From the NCBI GenBank assembly GCA_944990035.1, contig CALYLX010000066.1:1426001-1490000 (forward strand): a DNA stretch of 64,000 bases, in the 5' to 3' direction. A program made the position numbers and the translations under genes. Below are positions 31,630-45,000 of the stretch, piece by piece (position 1 is the stretch's first letter; each line of letters opens with the position of its first letter). The notes beneath the pieces were generated by a model, which made no database searches, was not told the origin of the DNA, and saw only the letters and a program-made list of their open reading frames with translations. The DNA comes from Clitopilus passeckerianus. Lineage: Eukaryota; Basidiomycota; Agaricomycetes; Agaricales; Entolomataceae.

Positions 31630-34600
31630 TCAATAACTTCTGATAAGATTATACCAATATGGGCCCTTCACAGACTTGTCAAGCAGACCGCGGTATCGAA
31701 GAGCGGTAATCTCATCCAAGATATCAAGTTCTCGAAACTCCTGTCTGAGGCGGCCATCCATCTCCTTCCGCACCTTTCCTGGGTCAATGCCCTGTATAAT
31801 GCAGGTACCTGCGGCCGTCGTTCCTCTCGACAACGCTGTGTAGTATGCGAAATGATCAGCGCAGTTCCTCAGGTCGACCACATTGTTTCCCCTGGTCTTT
31901 CCTTGTGCTGCATGAGTTGTCACGGAAAAGTAAGGGAGCACATCCACCTGTGTTTGAGACACTTGAATACACTTGTCGTTTGGCAAGTCACATAACACAG
32001 TTCGTTTTGTCCGGGTTATCGGTACGACATCCTCTGGTAACCCCGGAATAGAGACCTTTCTTGGTGGGTTCATCAACTCGACGTACAGGATGTCTAAGTA
32101 CTTCTTGCCGTCTCTTTCGGTATACTCCCATCCATGAACAACACCATCTTGGCCTTTCGTTATGCATAACTCTGTCGCATCGTTGTTCCTCAGGACCACT
32201 GGCATTCTGACGCACAGGCTCAACTTTCCCGCAAAATGGTCGCTCGTACAAGGGGGAGAATTCCACAGCGCTTCTTTGGTGGCCTGTGCAAACTCGGTCA
32301 CCATTCCTCTCCCCTTCTTTAGTTTCGGCAGTTCATTTGCCATGATGTCGTCTGAATAGAAGTCAACCAATGTTTGCCCTGTATCCTGAGCAAATCGGGC
32401 TGCCCCAAGCTTGTTAATCCGATCCTTTTGGGCATTCCAAGCCATTATCACAGCTACATCTCTAAATTTGGGATCGGTGAGGCGAGGCCGACCTTCTGCA
32501 AACCCAACGGTTCGACTTCTCAAAAACTCTATATCCTTGTCTGTGCAATTGCAATACCGCATATTCTCCAAGGCTGTCCGCAAAGCGGCATCTTCTGGTG
32601 TATCTGTATTCTGTCGCATGTTCTCGCGCAATATCACAACCGTGTCTACCTGCAAGAACGCTAGTCTACCGATCTGACCCTCCTGCTCTTCGGTTTTCTG
32701 TTTCTTAGGGTTCTTGGGTTTAGGCATTTTGTACAGTGGCTTCGCCTTCACAGGCGGCAGCTGCGCAAAATCACCTGCAAATATCACACTCAGACCGCCA
32801 TAAGCGGTGTCCGGCTTTCTTAATGCCTTAGCAAGTTTCACGCTAATTTGATACATAGCGGAAGCCGACACCATGGAGATCTCATCAATAAAGATGTAAT
32901 CCACCCCGTGCAGGTTGCCTTGTAACGTCCTGATGTTTGTTGTTTCTGATCTGCGCTCCTCAAAATCTCCTCCCTTCCCTCGTATTCCAAACACGGAATG
33001 ATACGTTGAGCCCCCGACCAGAGCAGCCAAAGTACCTGTCGGTCCAAGAATCAAGAAACAATAAGATTCCCCTCTCCGCTCGAAGAATGTAACCAATGCT
33101 CGGATGACCATTGACTTTCCAGTACCTCCCATGCCCCCAAGATACATTCTAAGGCTGTCCTCATGCGCATAGCTTGCGTGATCAGCGACCCACCAAAACG
33201 CCTCCTCTTGTTTTTCATTCAATTTAAATTCTTTTACAATCGACGCCATGATGTTTTCACTATCTTCCGCCTGTTTCTGGTATTCTGTTGGCATGTGTTT
33301 CATAGGATTTACAACCTCAACCCGGTCGACGTGCATGGACCGTGCCGAAGCTCCCTTCTTCTCAGCTTCTTTCCTTTTCGCCTGATTATGTCTTCTATCA
33401 AGAACTGCCTTCCTAACTTTTGCCACAACATCCTTCCAGTACCCTGCCGTCTGCTTCACCTCCGGTCGAAATACTGTTCTGTCAACTGGTATCAACTGGG
33501 CAGCCGGCTCAGTCCACCCTGTACTAATCATCACCTTTTCAGCCTCTTTCATACTAAGATCCCTCTTTGACTCCCGGACACCGGTCTCATCAGTTGGATC
33601 CACCAAGTCATACGAAGAAGCATTGACATAGTCTGGCTCGTCGTTGTCGTCCAAGTTGTTGCCAAACCCGAGGGACCGTTTCGATTTCAATACATAAGTC
33701 CCATTCGCTCTCTGAGCATCAGTATATTTTTGTTGTTGGATATGATAGTAGTCATGTTTGGCATCATAGCATTCATACTTCAGGTTGAAATTTTCCATTC
33801 TTCTGTTCATCCATGGTTCGAAGTCGTGTGCCAGGAAAGCATCATCCCAGGTTTCTGTATCGGATTTCAGATCTCTTCCAGATCTCCAGGGCTTGAAAAA
33901 GCATAACATTGTTGCACAATAATGCTCTCTATCACCATAGTCACGCCTCGGCAGCACTCCGCCGACATAATTAACCACATTTTTCGTGTGTAGTCTTGGT
34001 GTGTACTTCATGAGATGGGTCCTGTATTGCGGATGGCTTGGATGCAGTCTCCACCAGCCCTTTTTGACCTCCCTATCGGACGCGTCCAAAGATCGCAGTA
34101 AATCTTTATCCTCTGCCTGTTTTTGCATGCATTGAACCCATTCAACCAACGGAACATCATCGAATTCCAACGGTCTGTATCGATAGTCGTCAGTGCGGCT
34201 GTAGCTTACATACTCCTCCCCGTCTTTACTCAATATAACTCTGTCCATGATGGGCTCGTCTGCTTCCTGGCCCCAATCCCTTTTCACAGCATGGACATAC
34301 GGTCTCTACCAAAAGACCGTGAAGGTGTGACTAGTATAATGGTCGGGGTTACCGATGAGGTACATAGATGCCATAGGACTGCCTATTTCAAGCTTGGACG
34401 TTATTGCGTTCACCATTTGCATGATCAAACATCTTGCATTATCCTGCCTGGTCTCGGAATCGCTCCCTAGCACCTGCTTCAAGCTGGACTGGAGCAAGTT
34501 GTTAAGAATTGATATCATATGGTGCGTCTTCAATGCTGGCTTTGTAACGTAGTTTGCTACATATGCTATAACAGCCTGGATCGCTGTACCTGACATCAGA

Positions 34601-37344
34601 CTGGATACGTCGGTGTTCGATCGGGTCGCCCATGTTGTAACTGGGGTCACAGCATTCATCATCGCTTCTGCATGCCTCACTGTAACCGTTCCATCCTCGT
34701 AGTTGACCTCGGTGTTCTTCAACACGTCTCTGGGAAATCTTGCCGTGCATACACCTTCGGGGGTCATGCACCCAGATTTGGACACAAATCTCTTGTCAGT
34801 TTTCTTGGCCTTCTCGTTTGGTTTATCCTGGTGCATGTGTATGTTTGACCTCACCAACAGGTCATCCGACGTTTGATCCCAACTCCTCATCCAGATGTCA
34901 TACTCTCTACAGGCCTGACAATCTGGGGAAGAATTATGAGAGCATAAATTGGGCAGTCTGCTTGGCAGGGTCTGGGTTGGGTCGCAGTAGTTGTGCAGGG
35001 CGGAGTCGTCGGTGTTGTTATCAAAACTAACAATGTCGTGAAAGCCTTTCTTCTGCCCATGTTCGAGCATTGGTAGCTTGCTTCCCACATCGGCAATCGA
35101 ACCTGTTGTCAATCTGCCCTGGTGTCAGGTTTCCAGGTACTCAGTCAGCTTATCGCCAAAGGCTTTTCCCGTTGGTCCTTTCAAAAGTTCATGCACAACT
35201 TTAGGCGTTGGTGCGTTTTCTATCCAGATCAAAGCGTGCCAATGGAGCGTTAATCTACCTTGTTGTTCCACAGTTCCATAGTAACCAGAAGTTTTCCCGT
35301 ACATGCCTTCGCGATCCTTTCCAACACCCAAGACACACTCTATGAAGACCTTTACCATGTAGTCGAAAAATTTGGCCGCTGCCACTGGGTTCTTGGACAC
35401 AAGGTAGTTTCTTTCATCACTAGTCCTGAGGTTGGGACTGAATACCACTTCTTCTCCAGCGTAATATAAACACAGGGGGTGCTTCACATCGGCAGGTGAT
35501 AGCGTGATAAACCAAGAAGGAGGTCCAAGATACGCCGTCAATGCCCATAACTCGTTTTTCATGTACTTCTTGCTCGTATTCGACCCTTTGACATGTCCAC
35601 CAACATGATCCAAATCTTCTATAACTTGAAAGCATTTCTTTTCCTCATCAGTTGTCACGCTGAATACATTGAGTTTCTCCCCCGACATCACTCTCTTTGT
35701 GACGCTATCGAGCACAGTGGGATCCAGGCTTAGTAAACGCTCCGCAATCGCCTCAAAACTAGCTTTCTTAGCCAACAAGAAGCTTTCTGTCACACTCCCC
35801 TTTATTTGGTCGTGATTAAATGCAACAAGAGGGAAATACAGATCCGTCTGGAAGCGTTTGTCATAGAAGTTCATCAAGAGCTGTTTGTGTTCATTCTCAC
35901 TGAACTTCGCCGGGAGATGCTCATTGCCAAATGTCCCTTTACCCCAAGGAAAAAGCCAAGGGAACATCGCGGCGTATGCCATTGGATTGTCATACATAGA
36001 TTCAGGCCTTGCACCATGTCCAATGCCAAGGGCTTGGTGCCCACGGTGCATATGACTCAGTGCTTTCAGCTTCAGTTGCTCCTCGGTCAGATTTTCGTAT
36101 TCCTCTCCCGTTAAGCCATGAACCCTGAATGTACATGGCCCTTCCGAGGTTCCTTCTCCCTCAGCTTCCTGACTGTGCATGCTGACCAATGTTTCCTCAA
36201 CGGGATCAGCATCCTTGTCCGTTTCCATCCAATCAACGGTCACAGGCACATCCAGAAGTTCATACGTATCCAAATTCTCATTAGAAATCTCCAGTTCACG
36301 GTAGCTGGGGTGATTGCGTTTGAGCCAGTTCAGGGCATCTACGATCTTTTTTTTTCTGACGATCATTGGTGTGCGCTTACAGTCTTCGATAGATGGTGCC
36401 GTAGGACCGAGGAAAACAAATGCCAGCACGTCACTAAGCTCGTTTTTTTTGGGAGGTAATTTGTTGTATACCTTTAGGACCGGGGTTGCAAACATGACTG
36501 CATTAGCTACCAACTTGCCTCGGCCGGACGACACTCGGACAACACATCTATTGTGACGTACTTTACAAATCATTTGCTGTTCTGCATAGCTGAGGCCTCA
36601 CAGCTCTTCGGGAACTGGACCAACCCACAGGCCATTCCTGAGTGCGTTTCTGGGAGCAGACCCTTTCCGCAGCTCGCACATGCATGCGTTACAGACCCTG
36701 GCACATCCATCTGCAAGTACAGGGCCTATTATTCTAGGGATCTCACGCTCGCACCCTTCTCGTGCTACTCGGGTAGCCAAAGGATTTTCCAAGAGATGGA
36801 AATTCATGGACTGCGGATCAGCCTCCACCAGATTGGAACGAAGAGTGAGTTGTCCGCAGACCATGCAGCCTTCCTCTTCAAAGTGTTTGGGGTCAAATGC
36901 GTCCGCGATATCAGTCAAAATCTCATGTTTGAGGGTGGTTGACAGGGGTTCTGGTGGAAAGCTGGCCGGTATTGAGGCAGAGCGCATACAACCGTCGGTT
37001 TCGACACGACGGAATACCGAGATCATATTTGCACAATCAACACAGTTATGAGTTTTCAGAGCATCTCTAAGGTCACCAACACGGGAGATGCGGGGCATTC
37101 CAATGCCATGCACCACTGAAATTCTGTAAACATTGTCCTTATTCAGCAGGTCCACTAGATCGACAAGAGCCACCTGGGGCCCAACACTGTCAGGATCCAA
37201 ATCATTGTCCTCGAACTCTGGTTCATGACACTGTCTCACAAAACCAAATTCGTCACCACTTTTGAACCTAGGTGGAAGGTCCCCTATCCTACGTAGTGTG
37301 GCAGCAGAGAATATTTGCCTGGTAGACAAGGGTTTTGTGTGCAT
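31630..37344 (-). pseudogene. Helitron Rep-helicase, four premature stops including its end
   Basis: Rolling-circle Rep plus Pif1-type helicase. The N-terminal part (36598-37344) is Cys-rich. The Helitron-like N domain shows FITLSPADVKHPL. The HUH motif is TLHWHALIW (about 35240), and the Tyr motif AYVANYVTK with two tyrosines four apart (about 34560). The helicase part has Walker A GGMGGTGKS (about 33110-33140), Walker B IDEISMV (about 32870-32890) and later SF1B motifs (HAAQGKT, ALSRGTT). Stops at 36598, 35125 and 34306 interrupt otherwise continuous sequence, and 31630 separates the helicase from its C-terminal extension. Known Helitron enzymes nick and unwind DNA for rolling-circle transposition; this copy cannot. 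Confidence 0.92.
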
Positions 37345-37959
37345 GTTCTGATACGAAGATCTGTAACAAAATCAAGCAGCGATACTTATTTCAAGCGATA
37401 TCTCTGGTCAAGCGGTGTCACAAATCGAATCAAGCGGTGTCTCTGATCAAGTGTAATCTCTGGCAGAATTAGCCTGGTTCTATATGCTTTGTACCATAGA
37501 ACAAAGACGAAGAAAGGGCAAAGGTCGAAATTTGCGATATCAGCGATGATAGATCACACACGTGACTATTCGTGAGGGCTGGTCATCATCCTCGGCAACG
37601 GGCCTATCCATACCAGTTCTACTCGATGCGTTGGCGTATAAGTGACTACATTCTTAGGAAACTGTCTTCAATCCACCTCATCAACTTCGATCTTGACTCT
37701 GACATTGTCTACAAAGCGCCCGAACGGACTCCTGGCCTGGGCGCCACACGTACTTCCCCCACGCTTCAAAGGTTGATATACCCAGTCCTGGATCATTCGC
37801 GTTAGGCTGACATTCCCCAGGGCTTGAAAAGTGCTCTCACCTTATCCGAAAATCTATACAGGATTCGCACCTGGCGCAGACGCCAAACAACACTCCACAT
37901 ATCATCCCTGACATGGTGTACCACGGGACAGAAGGTGACTTCCACGATGTCGTCGATCT
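37345..37959. other. Helitron 5' flank and unassigned sequence
   Basis: No gene supported. Positions 37397-37460 hold short direct repeats (TCAAGCGGTGTC twice, and CTCTGGTCAAG/CTCTGATCAAG), probably Helitron subterminal DNA. The remainder has only short overlapping frames. Confidence 0.4.
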
Positions 37960-38815
37960 TTATTTCAGCGCCGCTGACTTTGGTTGACCTATGAAGATTA
38001 GAATGAACCTCATGAGTGCATAAGCAGCAAGGACGTACTGGCCATCAACTAAAGCTTCAGCACAGGCGTCAATGTGTGTTACAACCGCGTCCTGCATGCG
38101 AACCATTGTGGGCATACTGCCAAGGAGGTTGCGCATATATTCGTAAGGGTCATCGAAGTCAGTGAAGGGCACCACATCGTCAGTCGATGCACCAGGTCTG
38201 CGTCCTCTGAGGAGATATCCTTGCGTGCGTAAACCTTCCCCTAATCTCTCCAACTTTTCGCTGGCTAATTGACCGTTGACCAAGTGAAAGTCAAGAGCAT
38301 AGAAGAAGCCACTGATGAAGCTGAAAAGGGCCCTTGTTGCACGCACGGACTCTCTGAAATCCCTGCTGTTCAGGCCAGATAAAGTAACCCCCCAATCTGC
38401 ACCCAACAGCTGCCAGTCAAATCTCAATATCTCATGAGTCGGCAGGAACTCTGTCAGACAAATCACTACTCACTTCATAGGATGAGTCTGCCTGGGGACC
38501 TGTACGTTGTCTACAATGCCGACCACCGAGAACAATGCCTCCTTCTCTTTGTCGTTGTGCAAGACTAATTTGTACTGCTTGTTTCCCTTGTCGAGAACAA
38601 CATCGTATCAATTCGCAAGCGCCAACTGGGTCTACAAGCAAAGATGGTGAGAGTCAAGACCTTATCCGCTATTCCAGCATGCTTACAGACTCGATGTCAC
38701 AGAACTTCAGGACTCCTGGCGCAGGAGGTTGAAAGTCGAACCAGTTCAGCACAGTTCCTTCGGCCAGTCAGTTTCCAGACCATGTACTACCGCTGGGGAG
38801 GCACTCACGAATGTC
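37960..38815 (-). pseudogene. Decayed spliced gene of unknown function
   Basis: Minus-strand exon-like pieces: about 38815-38784 (MLREFIPDKDI, donor GTGAGT), about 38750-38690 (VLNWFDFQPPAPGVLKF, donor GTAAGC), about 38637-38480 (YDVVLDKGNKQYKLVLH, preceded by an in-frame TGA) and 37960 to about 38410 (a helical domain with WGVTLSGLNSRDF and ALMRFILIFIG). The junction between the last two pieces does not keep frame, and the TGA sits inside an otherwise good exon, so I call it broken. No family recognised. Confidence 0.4.
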
Positions 38816-39021
38816 TTTATCAGGGATGAATTCACGCAGCATAGACAACATGTTGTAGTAGTCGGGAGCAGACAAATGGAACCTTGCAATAAAATTTATT
38901 TATCCTTTGACTACATGCGCGGCTCAAAGCCGATCCATGGGCCCCCTATCGTGAGGCATCCGGATTCCGACACATGAATTGTTACTAAGACGAGCATCTT
39001 CCCATTATGTATTCAGTAGAA

Positions 39022-39969
39022 CTACGATACAAGTGAGGGAACATCGTCAGAGAGGGAGTTAGTGTATCTGTGCTGTTTTCGTCTGCCAGTGTCGTTATAG
39101 GAAACCACCACCATATTCGATGCTGCTACACTTGAGGAGGATACAAATTTGGACAAGGAATGGTCGGCATTGGTATGTCCGAAAGCCACCGATAGCGAAA
39201 CCCTTCTGGCGGACCCCTTCAACTTGTTGAGTACAGCAACCACGTCTCCTACAACTCCATCCTCTACACGGGTGATGCCTATGTCCTGAATAGAGATGAA
39301 CTCGATACTGGCTCGGTTCAGTATCCAGGTGATGAAGCGGTCCTCATGCCGTTCGCGCTGTTTAGAAATTGTACAGGCAATGTATAGTTCCTGGAGAGTA
39401 TTAGGCAGAGTGATGTCGGATGCGGAGGTTGGTTTACCGTATTCCACAGCGGTCATGGATAAGTGATGTAGCTTGGGGAAGAGGGAGACAAAGGTCACGA
39501 TGTGATTCTTGCCCGTGAAGGAGACATTACGCAAGACCAGCCTGGTAACGTGGGCCAGTGTGCATTGGTTGACCATGCTCAGGCGCATGTAGGAGAGATC
39601 CACCACAGAGGCTTTGGAGCAGCTGTATAGGAGGGAGGATACTTTGATGGTGACATCGTAACTCTTCTGGACAAAACAGAAGTTGATGTGTAGTTCGTGG
39701 GCGTACTTGGCTAAGGGGTTGTTGCGATTCCCTTTAAGGTGGCACACGAGCTCAACCAGGTCGGTATAGGAGCTGATGTGGAGGACGTGTAGCAGATAAT
39801 TCATCTCCCTTGACCATTGGACGAGGGATTTGCAAGTAGAGGCGGAATTGAGAAGAGCCACACCATTATTTGGGTCGAGACTGCTAACATTGGAGAAGAT
39901 CTCTTGCATAACGTCAAGAGGGAATTGACCCTTGAAAGGTGTTACTGTAGCAATCGTGGTGTCCAACAT
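39022..39969 (-). CDS. F-box-like protein with diverged leucine-rich repeats
   Basis: Intact single-exon ORF of 315 codons. Residues about 13-30 (FPLDVMQEIFSNVSSLDP) fit an F-box-like motif near the N-terminus. The rest has spaced hydrophobic segments typical of diverged leucine-rich repeats (VVDLSYMRLSM, VTRLVLRNVSF, LHHLSMTAVEY, LQELYIACTIS). Basidiomycetes have large, fast-evolving families of such proteins; F-box proteins usually recruit substrates to SCF ubiquitin ligases. ATG 39969 is the first in-frame start. No introns are visible. It is one of the few intact host genes in the window. Confidence 0.75.
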   Translation of the reverse strand: MLDTTIATVTPFKGQFPLDVMQEIFSNVSSLDPNNGVALLNSASTCKSLVQWSREMNYLLHVLHISSYTDLVELVCHLKGNRNNPLAKYAHELHINFCFVQKSYDVTIKVSSLLYSCSKASVVDLSYMRLSMVNQCTLAHVTRLVLRNVSFTGKNHIVTFVSLFPKLHHLSMTAVEYGKPTSASDITLPNTLQELYIACTISKQRERHEDRFITWILNRASIEFISIQDIGITRVEDGVVGDVVAVLNKLKGSARRVSLSVAFGHTNADHSLSKFVSSSSVAASNMVVVSYNDTGRRKQHRYTNSLSDDVPSLVS

Positions 39970-40108
39970 GGAGGAAGAATACAGCTTCGCTACAGAACCG
40001 GACAGAGCAGTCAGTATCCCTCCCTCCTATCCATTTTGGACAAGGCACGAGCTACTTTCTGTAGCCTGAAGTTCGTGTACTGACGAGCGTCGAAAACAGG
40101 AACTGTTG

Positions 40109-41682
40109 TTACATCAAAGCCAGAAAACTACAGCGAGGACGCCAAATCCACACACCATCAGCATCGGCATTCAGAGCAGTCAGAATCCTGCCCTTCGAGA
40201 AAGTCTTCCCAGATGGGGATGATTTAATGACGGCAGTGCTTGACATCCCCTTGAATTTGCTGAACGTAGGCCCCCCAGAAGGGGAACCTTTCCTGAAAAA
40301 GTCAGTAAGTTGCTCGGTGATTATTGAAATGCGGGAAACTCATTACTGAATGTAGCAAAAGCCATCGTATTCTCCCACAAGTTCACTTTAACTGCGGGAA
40401 CACCAAACATCATCGCAATTATGGCCAGAGTCCGGTCGAAGTCAGCACCATGGAGGATACCGTTGATGGCCTTCTGGTGCCACTTGTTCAACCTTTTGCC
40501 CAGATAAGAAACACCGACACATATGGGGGTCAGACAGAGTGCGGAGTCGTCGCCAATGCGGAGGTAGTGCCGGTCACCCGTCGTATAGTCGGTGAAGAGG
40601 GCAGGATCACACCTGGCGATGTTAGCCATATTATCTTCGTGCACCATCCCGAAGGCAGACAAGATTGGCCTGTGCAAATTGGTAAGCTGCTGTTTCCAAA
40701 TCAACAGTCATCAACAAACTTCATTGACACACTGGGTAGCTGCTTCCATTCTGACGGCATGAAGAACTGTGGCGACTCGCCAGCCCTCAACCCAGTCATA
40801 TAGATGACTGGTTTCCTGCAACCTGCTCAGCAACTGGACAGGAGTTCAAAGCCGGGAAGACATACCAGAGCTTATACGCGTCCGCATAAAGGTGTTGTAT
40901 TAGTGGGTCTTGAGCAGAAGGGTCGCTGACCTTGCATACAGCTGGAGATTTTGTACGGTTGGTGAAGTCGGGCTGCACCTCAATTGCGTCTTGGTCGATG
41001 AATGGATTATCAACGAGAGGTAAGTTGTCGCCGCTATGATTTGTCATCAACAAATGCACAATATAATATCTCGTTGCAGGCATACCTATCCTTATCATCG
41101 TCGGACTCTGTCACCAACCTCGTGAGATTTTGCCACACAAGAATAGAGGCCACTTACCAGAGGGAGGGTCTGACAAACCCGAGGAAGAATCATCATCAGA
41201 AGCAATAGCCTTTGGCTCAGGGACAGGTGCAGGATCCGTGGATGCCTCATTCTTGGAGGGTTGGGCAGGAGTGGCGTCAGACGCTTCAAGGGGTTCGTCG
41301 AGCAACCCTTGGAGCCATAGGAAATCTTGGAACAATCTACACAGATGTAAGAGATATGCAAGCATGATACCGGCTTCACGTACTTAAACTGTTCGGCTGC
41401 ACTGCAGAAGGTGTTAGAAGATCAATCCATTACTTCAAGGGCCAACATACTTCATGGCTGCGTACTTAACCACAGGCTTTGCCTCCTCAGCGGCAGCTTT
41501 GACAGCTGCATCGACCTTGGGAGCGCGAACAGGCGTCGAAGGGTGAACTTGAACAGCATTCATTCTGTGGCCAAGGTTAGTCTAGTGAATGTATGCAAGG
41601 GTAAACTGCTGGCTCACCCTTCACCTAGGGTACCACGTATTGCGATAGGGCCAGAGAGGATCTCGACTGTGGGCACCTCGTC
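40109..41682 (-). pseudogene. Multi-exon gene of unknown function, 5' end cut off by a Copia element
   Basis: On the minus strand I can chain exons with consistent phases: 41618-41682, 41451-41564, 41384-41401 (18 nt), 41158-41336, 41086-41107, 40856-41033 or longer, a short exon near 40720-40766, about 40375-40667, and a last exon ending in TAA at 40109-40111. Introns are about 47-56 nt with clear GT-AG; several have CTAAC- or CTTAC-like branch sites. The predicted protein has an acidic Ser-rich middle (SDDDSSSGLSD) and a C-terminal domain (DRHYLRIGDD, VGVSYLGKRLNKWHQKAING). The first exon runs directly into the LTR at 41683, so the start is missing. The step at about 40855 uses a weak donor; an alternative stop is 40796. 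Confidence 0.55.
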
Positions 41683-42054
41683 TGTCGAGCAAGCATGCCT
41701 TCCAGCGAGGGAAGTTGCGGACGACCCTTACCTTGAGCTAGGTGTGGGCTTGTGAGGTGAGAGTGAACTATGTAATAAGACTGGGTAAGTCTCCAATGTA
41801 TTGAGGTAAAGTACATAGGTTTATATACATATAGAGAGCGTGCACAGACCATGTATATGTAAGCATATCTAGAATGTTCTGTGCTAAATATAGTACGGAA
41901 GTGACACGGAATGAGTCATATGTAGTCATGAAGTGTCACGTGAGTTGCCATGAGGCGTATTCGTAAGAAGACATCATAATGGTGCAATATGGCGCAATAC
42001 TAATCATGTGATGTCACGTGATTAGTCACGTGAGTGGTACGCATCTATTCAACA
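41683..42054 (-). repeat. 3' LTR of the Copia element
   Basis: 372 bp; TATA-like ATATATAAAC on the minus strand near 41820-41835. Confidence 0.93.
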
Positions 42055-42072
42055 CACCCCCTCAAAGACCAC

Positions 42073-45000
42073 CTATTGTGTGTCTTTGTCCTTAGACGAG
42101 TAAAACTCAAGTCCAAGTTGCGATCTGAACTGCATAAATTTGACACATTCCAAATTCTTGGTCAGCATGTCAGCAGTGTTCTCGCTTCCAGGTACAAAGT
42201 ATAACTCTATGACACCGTTTTCAACACATTCGCAGGCGTAGTGATAGCGAATATCAATGTGTTTAGTCCGGCGTTCCTGGACAGGATTTGATCCGATAAA
42301 GATCGATCCCTGATTATCACTGATAACCATAGTTGGTTCAGTTTCAGGTAGACCTATTTCGGAAAGAAGTGACCGAAGCCAAGTGACTTGTCGACAAGTA
42401 TCTGACAAAGCCATGTACTCAGCTTCTGTCGATGATAGCGCAATTGTCTTCTGCGCTTTTGACGTCCAACAGATTAAGCCATTGGCAAGTTTCATAATAT
42501 ATCCGGAGGTTGAGCGACGTGTGATTTCGTCTGATGCCCAATCAGAATCTGTATATGCATGCAATCCACCATTACTATCTCCGTCGTAGACAAGTGAGTA
42601 GTTGGGGAAGGTAGCTAAGTACCTTAGCACATGTTTGGCCTTTTCGAGATACTCTTTGCTTGGGTTTGCAGAGAACTGCGATAGTTTGATTACCGCAAAA
42701 GCAATATCAGGCCGTGTGCCTAGCATGAGATATAACAGAGATCCGATCACGGATTGAAACTCTGATTTGATCGTAGGATTGAGAGATTCGGTGTTGACTT
42801 TAGGTTTCCAGCCAGATGGCAGTGGAGTATAAGTGGTTTTAGCATTAGTCATTCCATAACGTTGCAGCACCTTTTGGAGGTAGGGGACTTGATCAAGTTT
42901 AATTTTAGACTTGTCCCGTGTGATGCGCATGCGTAGGAATTCCTTAGCTTCACCAAGGTCTCGACATTCCTACTTCTTCATGAATTCGGATTTCATCTTT
43001 AAGACAAGGTTCCAATCAGACCCCATGAACATTGCATCATCGACATATACAATGGCTATAACAATTTTGCCATCTTTGGTATGGTGTACAAATACACCTG
43101 CGTCAGATGTTGTTCGTTTGAAACCCAATGCTTCCATGGATTTCGTCATCTCTTTCCACCAAGAGAGACTAGCTTGTTTAAGGCCATATAGTGCCCGTTT
43201 AAGTCGATAGACCATATTTGGGTGGCTTTTGGATTTAAATCCTTCTGGTTGCTCCATATAGATTTCTTCTTCGAGTTTTCCATATAGAAAGGCAGTTTTC
43301 ACATCAACACCTTGAATGTGCCATCCTTCTAATGCGGCTAGCGCAAATAAGGTCCGGACGGTTTCAAAGTGTACGACTGGGGAAAAAATCTCATCGAAAT
43401 CTATGCCCTCAATCTGTAAGAAGCCTTTGGCAACAAGCCTAGCCTTTTTGTGACCATCAGATTTGATGTCAAATACCCAGCGGTTTTTGACAATCTTTCG
43501 GCCTTTAGGTGGATCAACTAGCTCATACACGTCACGTTCACGGAGCGCCTCAAGCTCCTGTTGACATGCATTATGCCATTCCTTTTGCTCCGCTTTTGGC
43601 AGTCGAGCAATATCGCGGAATTGCATTTCGCGAATGTTGGGTAGTCTAGGTGTAGAACTATCCGATAGAAGTGCGTGGAGATACGGTGGAGTATACTCAT
43701 CAGCTGGCATAGCCAGGTCTGCCTGATGGAGTAAATATTGTATCAATGGCACACCCCCTTCCTTGCACAATTTCTGTGCCCAAGCAAGATCAGCATCAGT
43801 ATCTTCACGAGGCCGTTTAGGCGGACGTGGCAACTGTTGTTCAGGCACAACGCCTTGCATGCGATCCTCAACCTGGTCTCCTGATGGTTGATCGTCATCA
43901 TTCTCTGGCTGTTCGCTAGTATTGGAGGTTATGATCCCTTCCATCGTGTCGGTAGGCTGGAATTGTGCCTCACGTTGGTCATAATCGGGCCGTGGTATCC
44001 GTCTGGCGCGCCCAGGCATCTCTCCTACGGTCTTTTTCCAATATCTGTCCATGAGAATGTCCCTTTGTATTTCGGAGGGAAGACAATTTTCTCCATATAC
44101 ATTGCCAGGTTTCCTGGTAATGGTACGTATCCTTTGGGGATAGCGGCGCAATGGTATGCCACGAGGCAATTGCGGGCCGGTATTATTTTCAAATTGAGCG
44201 CGATCGGGAAGTGACCGCCAATTTTCCACGTCAACTCGACGAAGTCGGAATTTCGATGGATCAATTTGATATGATTCTTGTCCTTGATTGGACTGATCAT
44301 TAGGATACGCGGAACTCTGATCTGCTGGTGTTGGGTCATCAGCATAGAAGTCATTGAAGTCTTCCTCAGATTCCTCTTCCACAGTAGGCGCTTTGCCTTT
44401 ACCCTTGTCCGATTTAGGTTTCGGAGTGGAAGGTGGAGAAGGAGAAGGGGTCCAGTTGTGATCAGAAGCATGATCATCTTGACGATGATTTGGTGGTGTA
44501 GAACCAACATTATCATCATCACCGGATTCCGAAGGAATTTGTTGATCTGGAACATAATGTTCCGGGTCTTGCATCATAGGTTTATCACCTACACGTGTGA
44601 TGCCACGATTCTTGTGTTCAGGACACTTTGGGAATAGTGTTTCGTCAAATAGTGCTGTCGTTCCAACAAATATTGTGTTGTTGTGAAGTCGCATGAATTT
44701 GTGCGCCTTCATACCTGGTTCTGTACCAAGGTACAACATGAGTTCCGATTTCGGAGCAAGTTTGTTGGCTCGTTTGTCCTCAGGGAGGTAAACGTAAGCA
44801 CCACAACCAAATGGACGGAGGTGAGAAATGTCTGGTTTCTCTTTATAGATAACCTCGTGGGGTGTTTTCCAATCGATTCTTCGAATTGGAGTTCGGTTGT
44901 ATAGATGAGCACTATGTGCCACAGAAAATTCCCACCACATGTTAGGCAGGCACGCATCGTGATGCATAGCCATAGCTTTATCCATGATTGTGCGGTTAAA

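Larger units (their letters stand above)
30532..37344 (-). mobile_element. Helitron, coding part (inactive)
   Basis: One minus-strand frame from ATG 37344 to 30532 encodes a Rep-helicase followed by a cysteine-peptidase-like domain, broken by five in-frame stops (36598 TGA, 35125 TGA, 34306 TAG, 31630 TGA, 31408 TGA). Termini are not assigned: the 5' side (37345-37460) has direct repeats of TCAAGCGGTGTC, and the 3' side is interrupted by gypsy 3 at 30461/19975 and gypsy 2 at 19723/12512, so the true 3' end may lie left of 19974. Confidence 0.9.

Noticed and set aside
31462..31995. 177-codon plus-strand ORF
   Set aside because: It is antisense to the Helitron helicase-peptidase frame.
43888..44637. 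Plus-strand ORFs of about 110-120 codons
   Set aside because: They are antisense to Copia pol low-complexity linker sequence.
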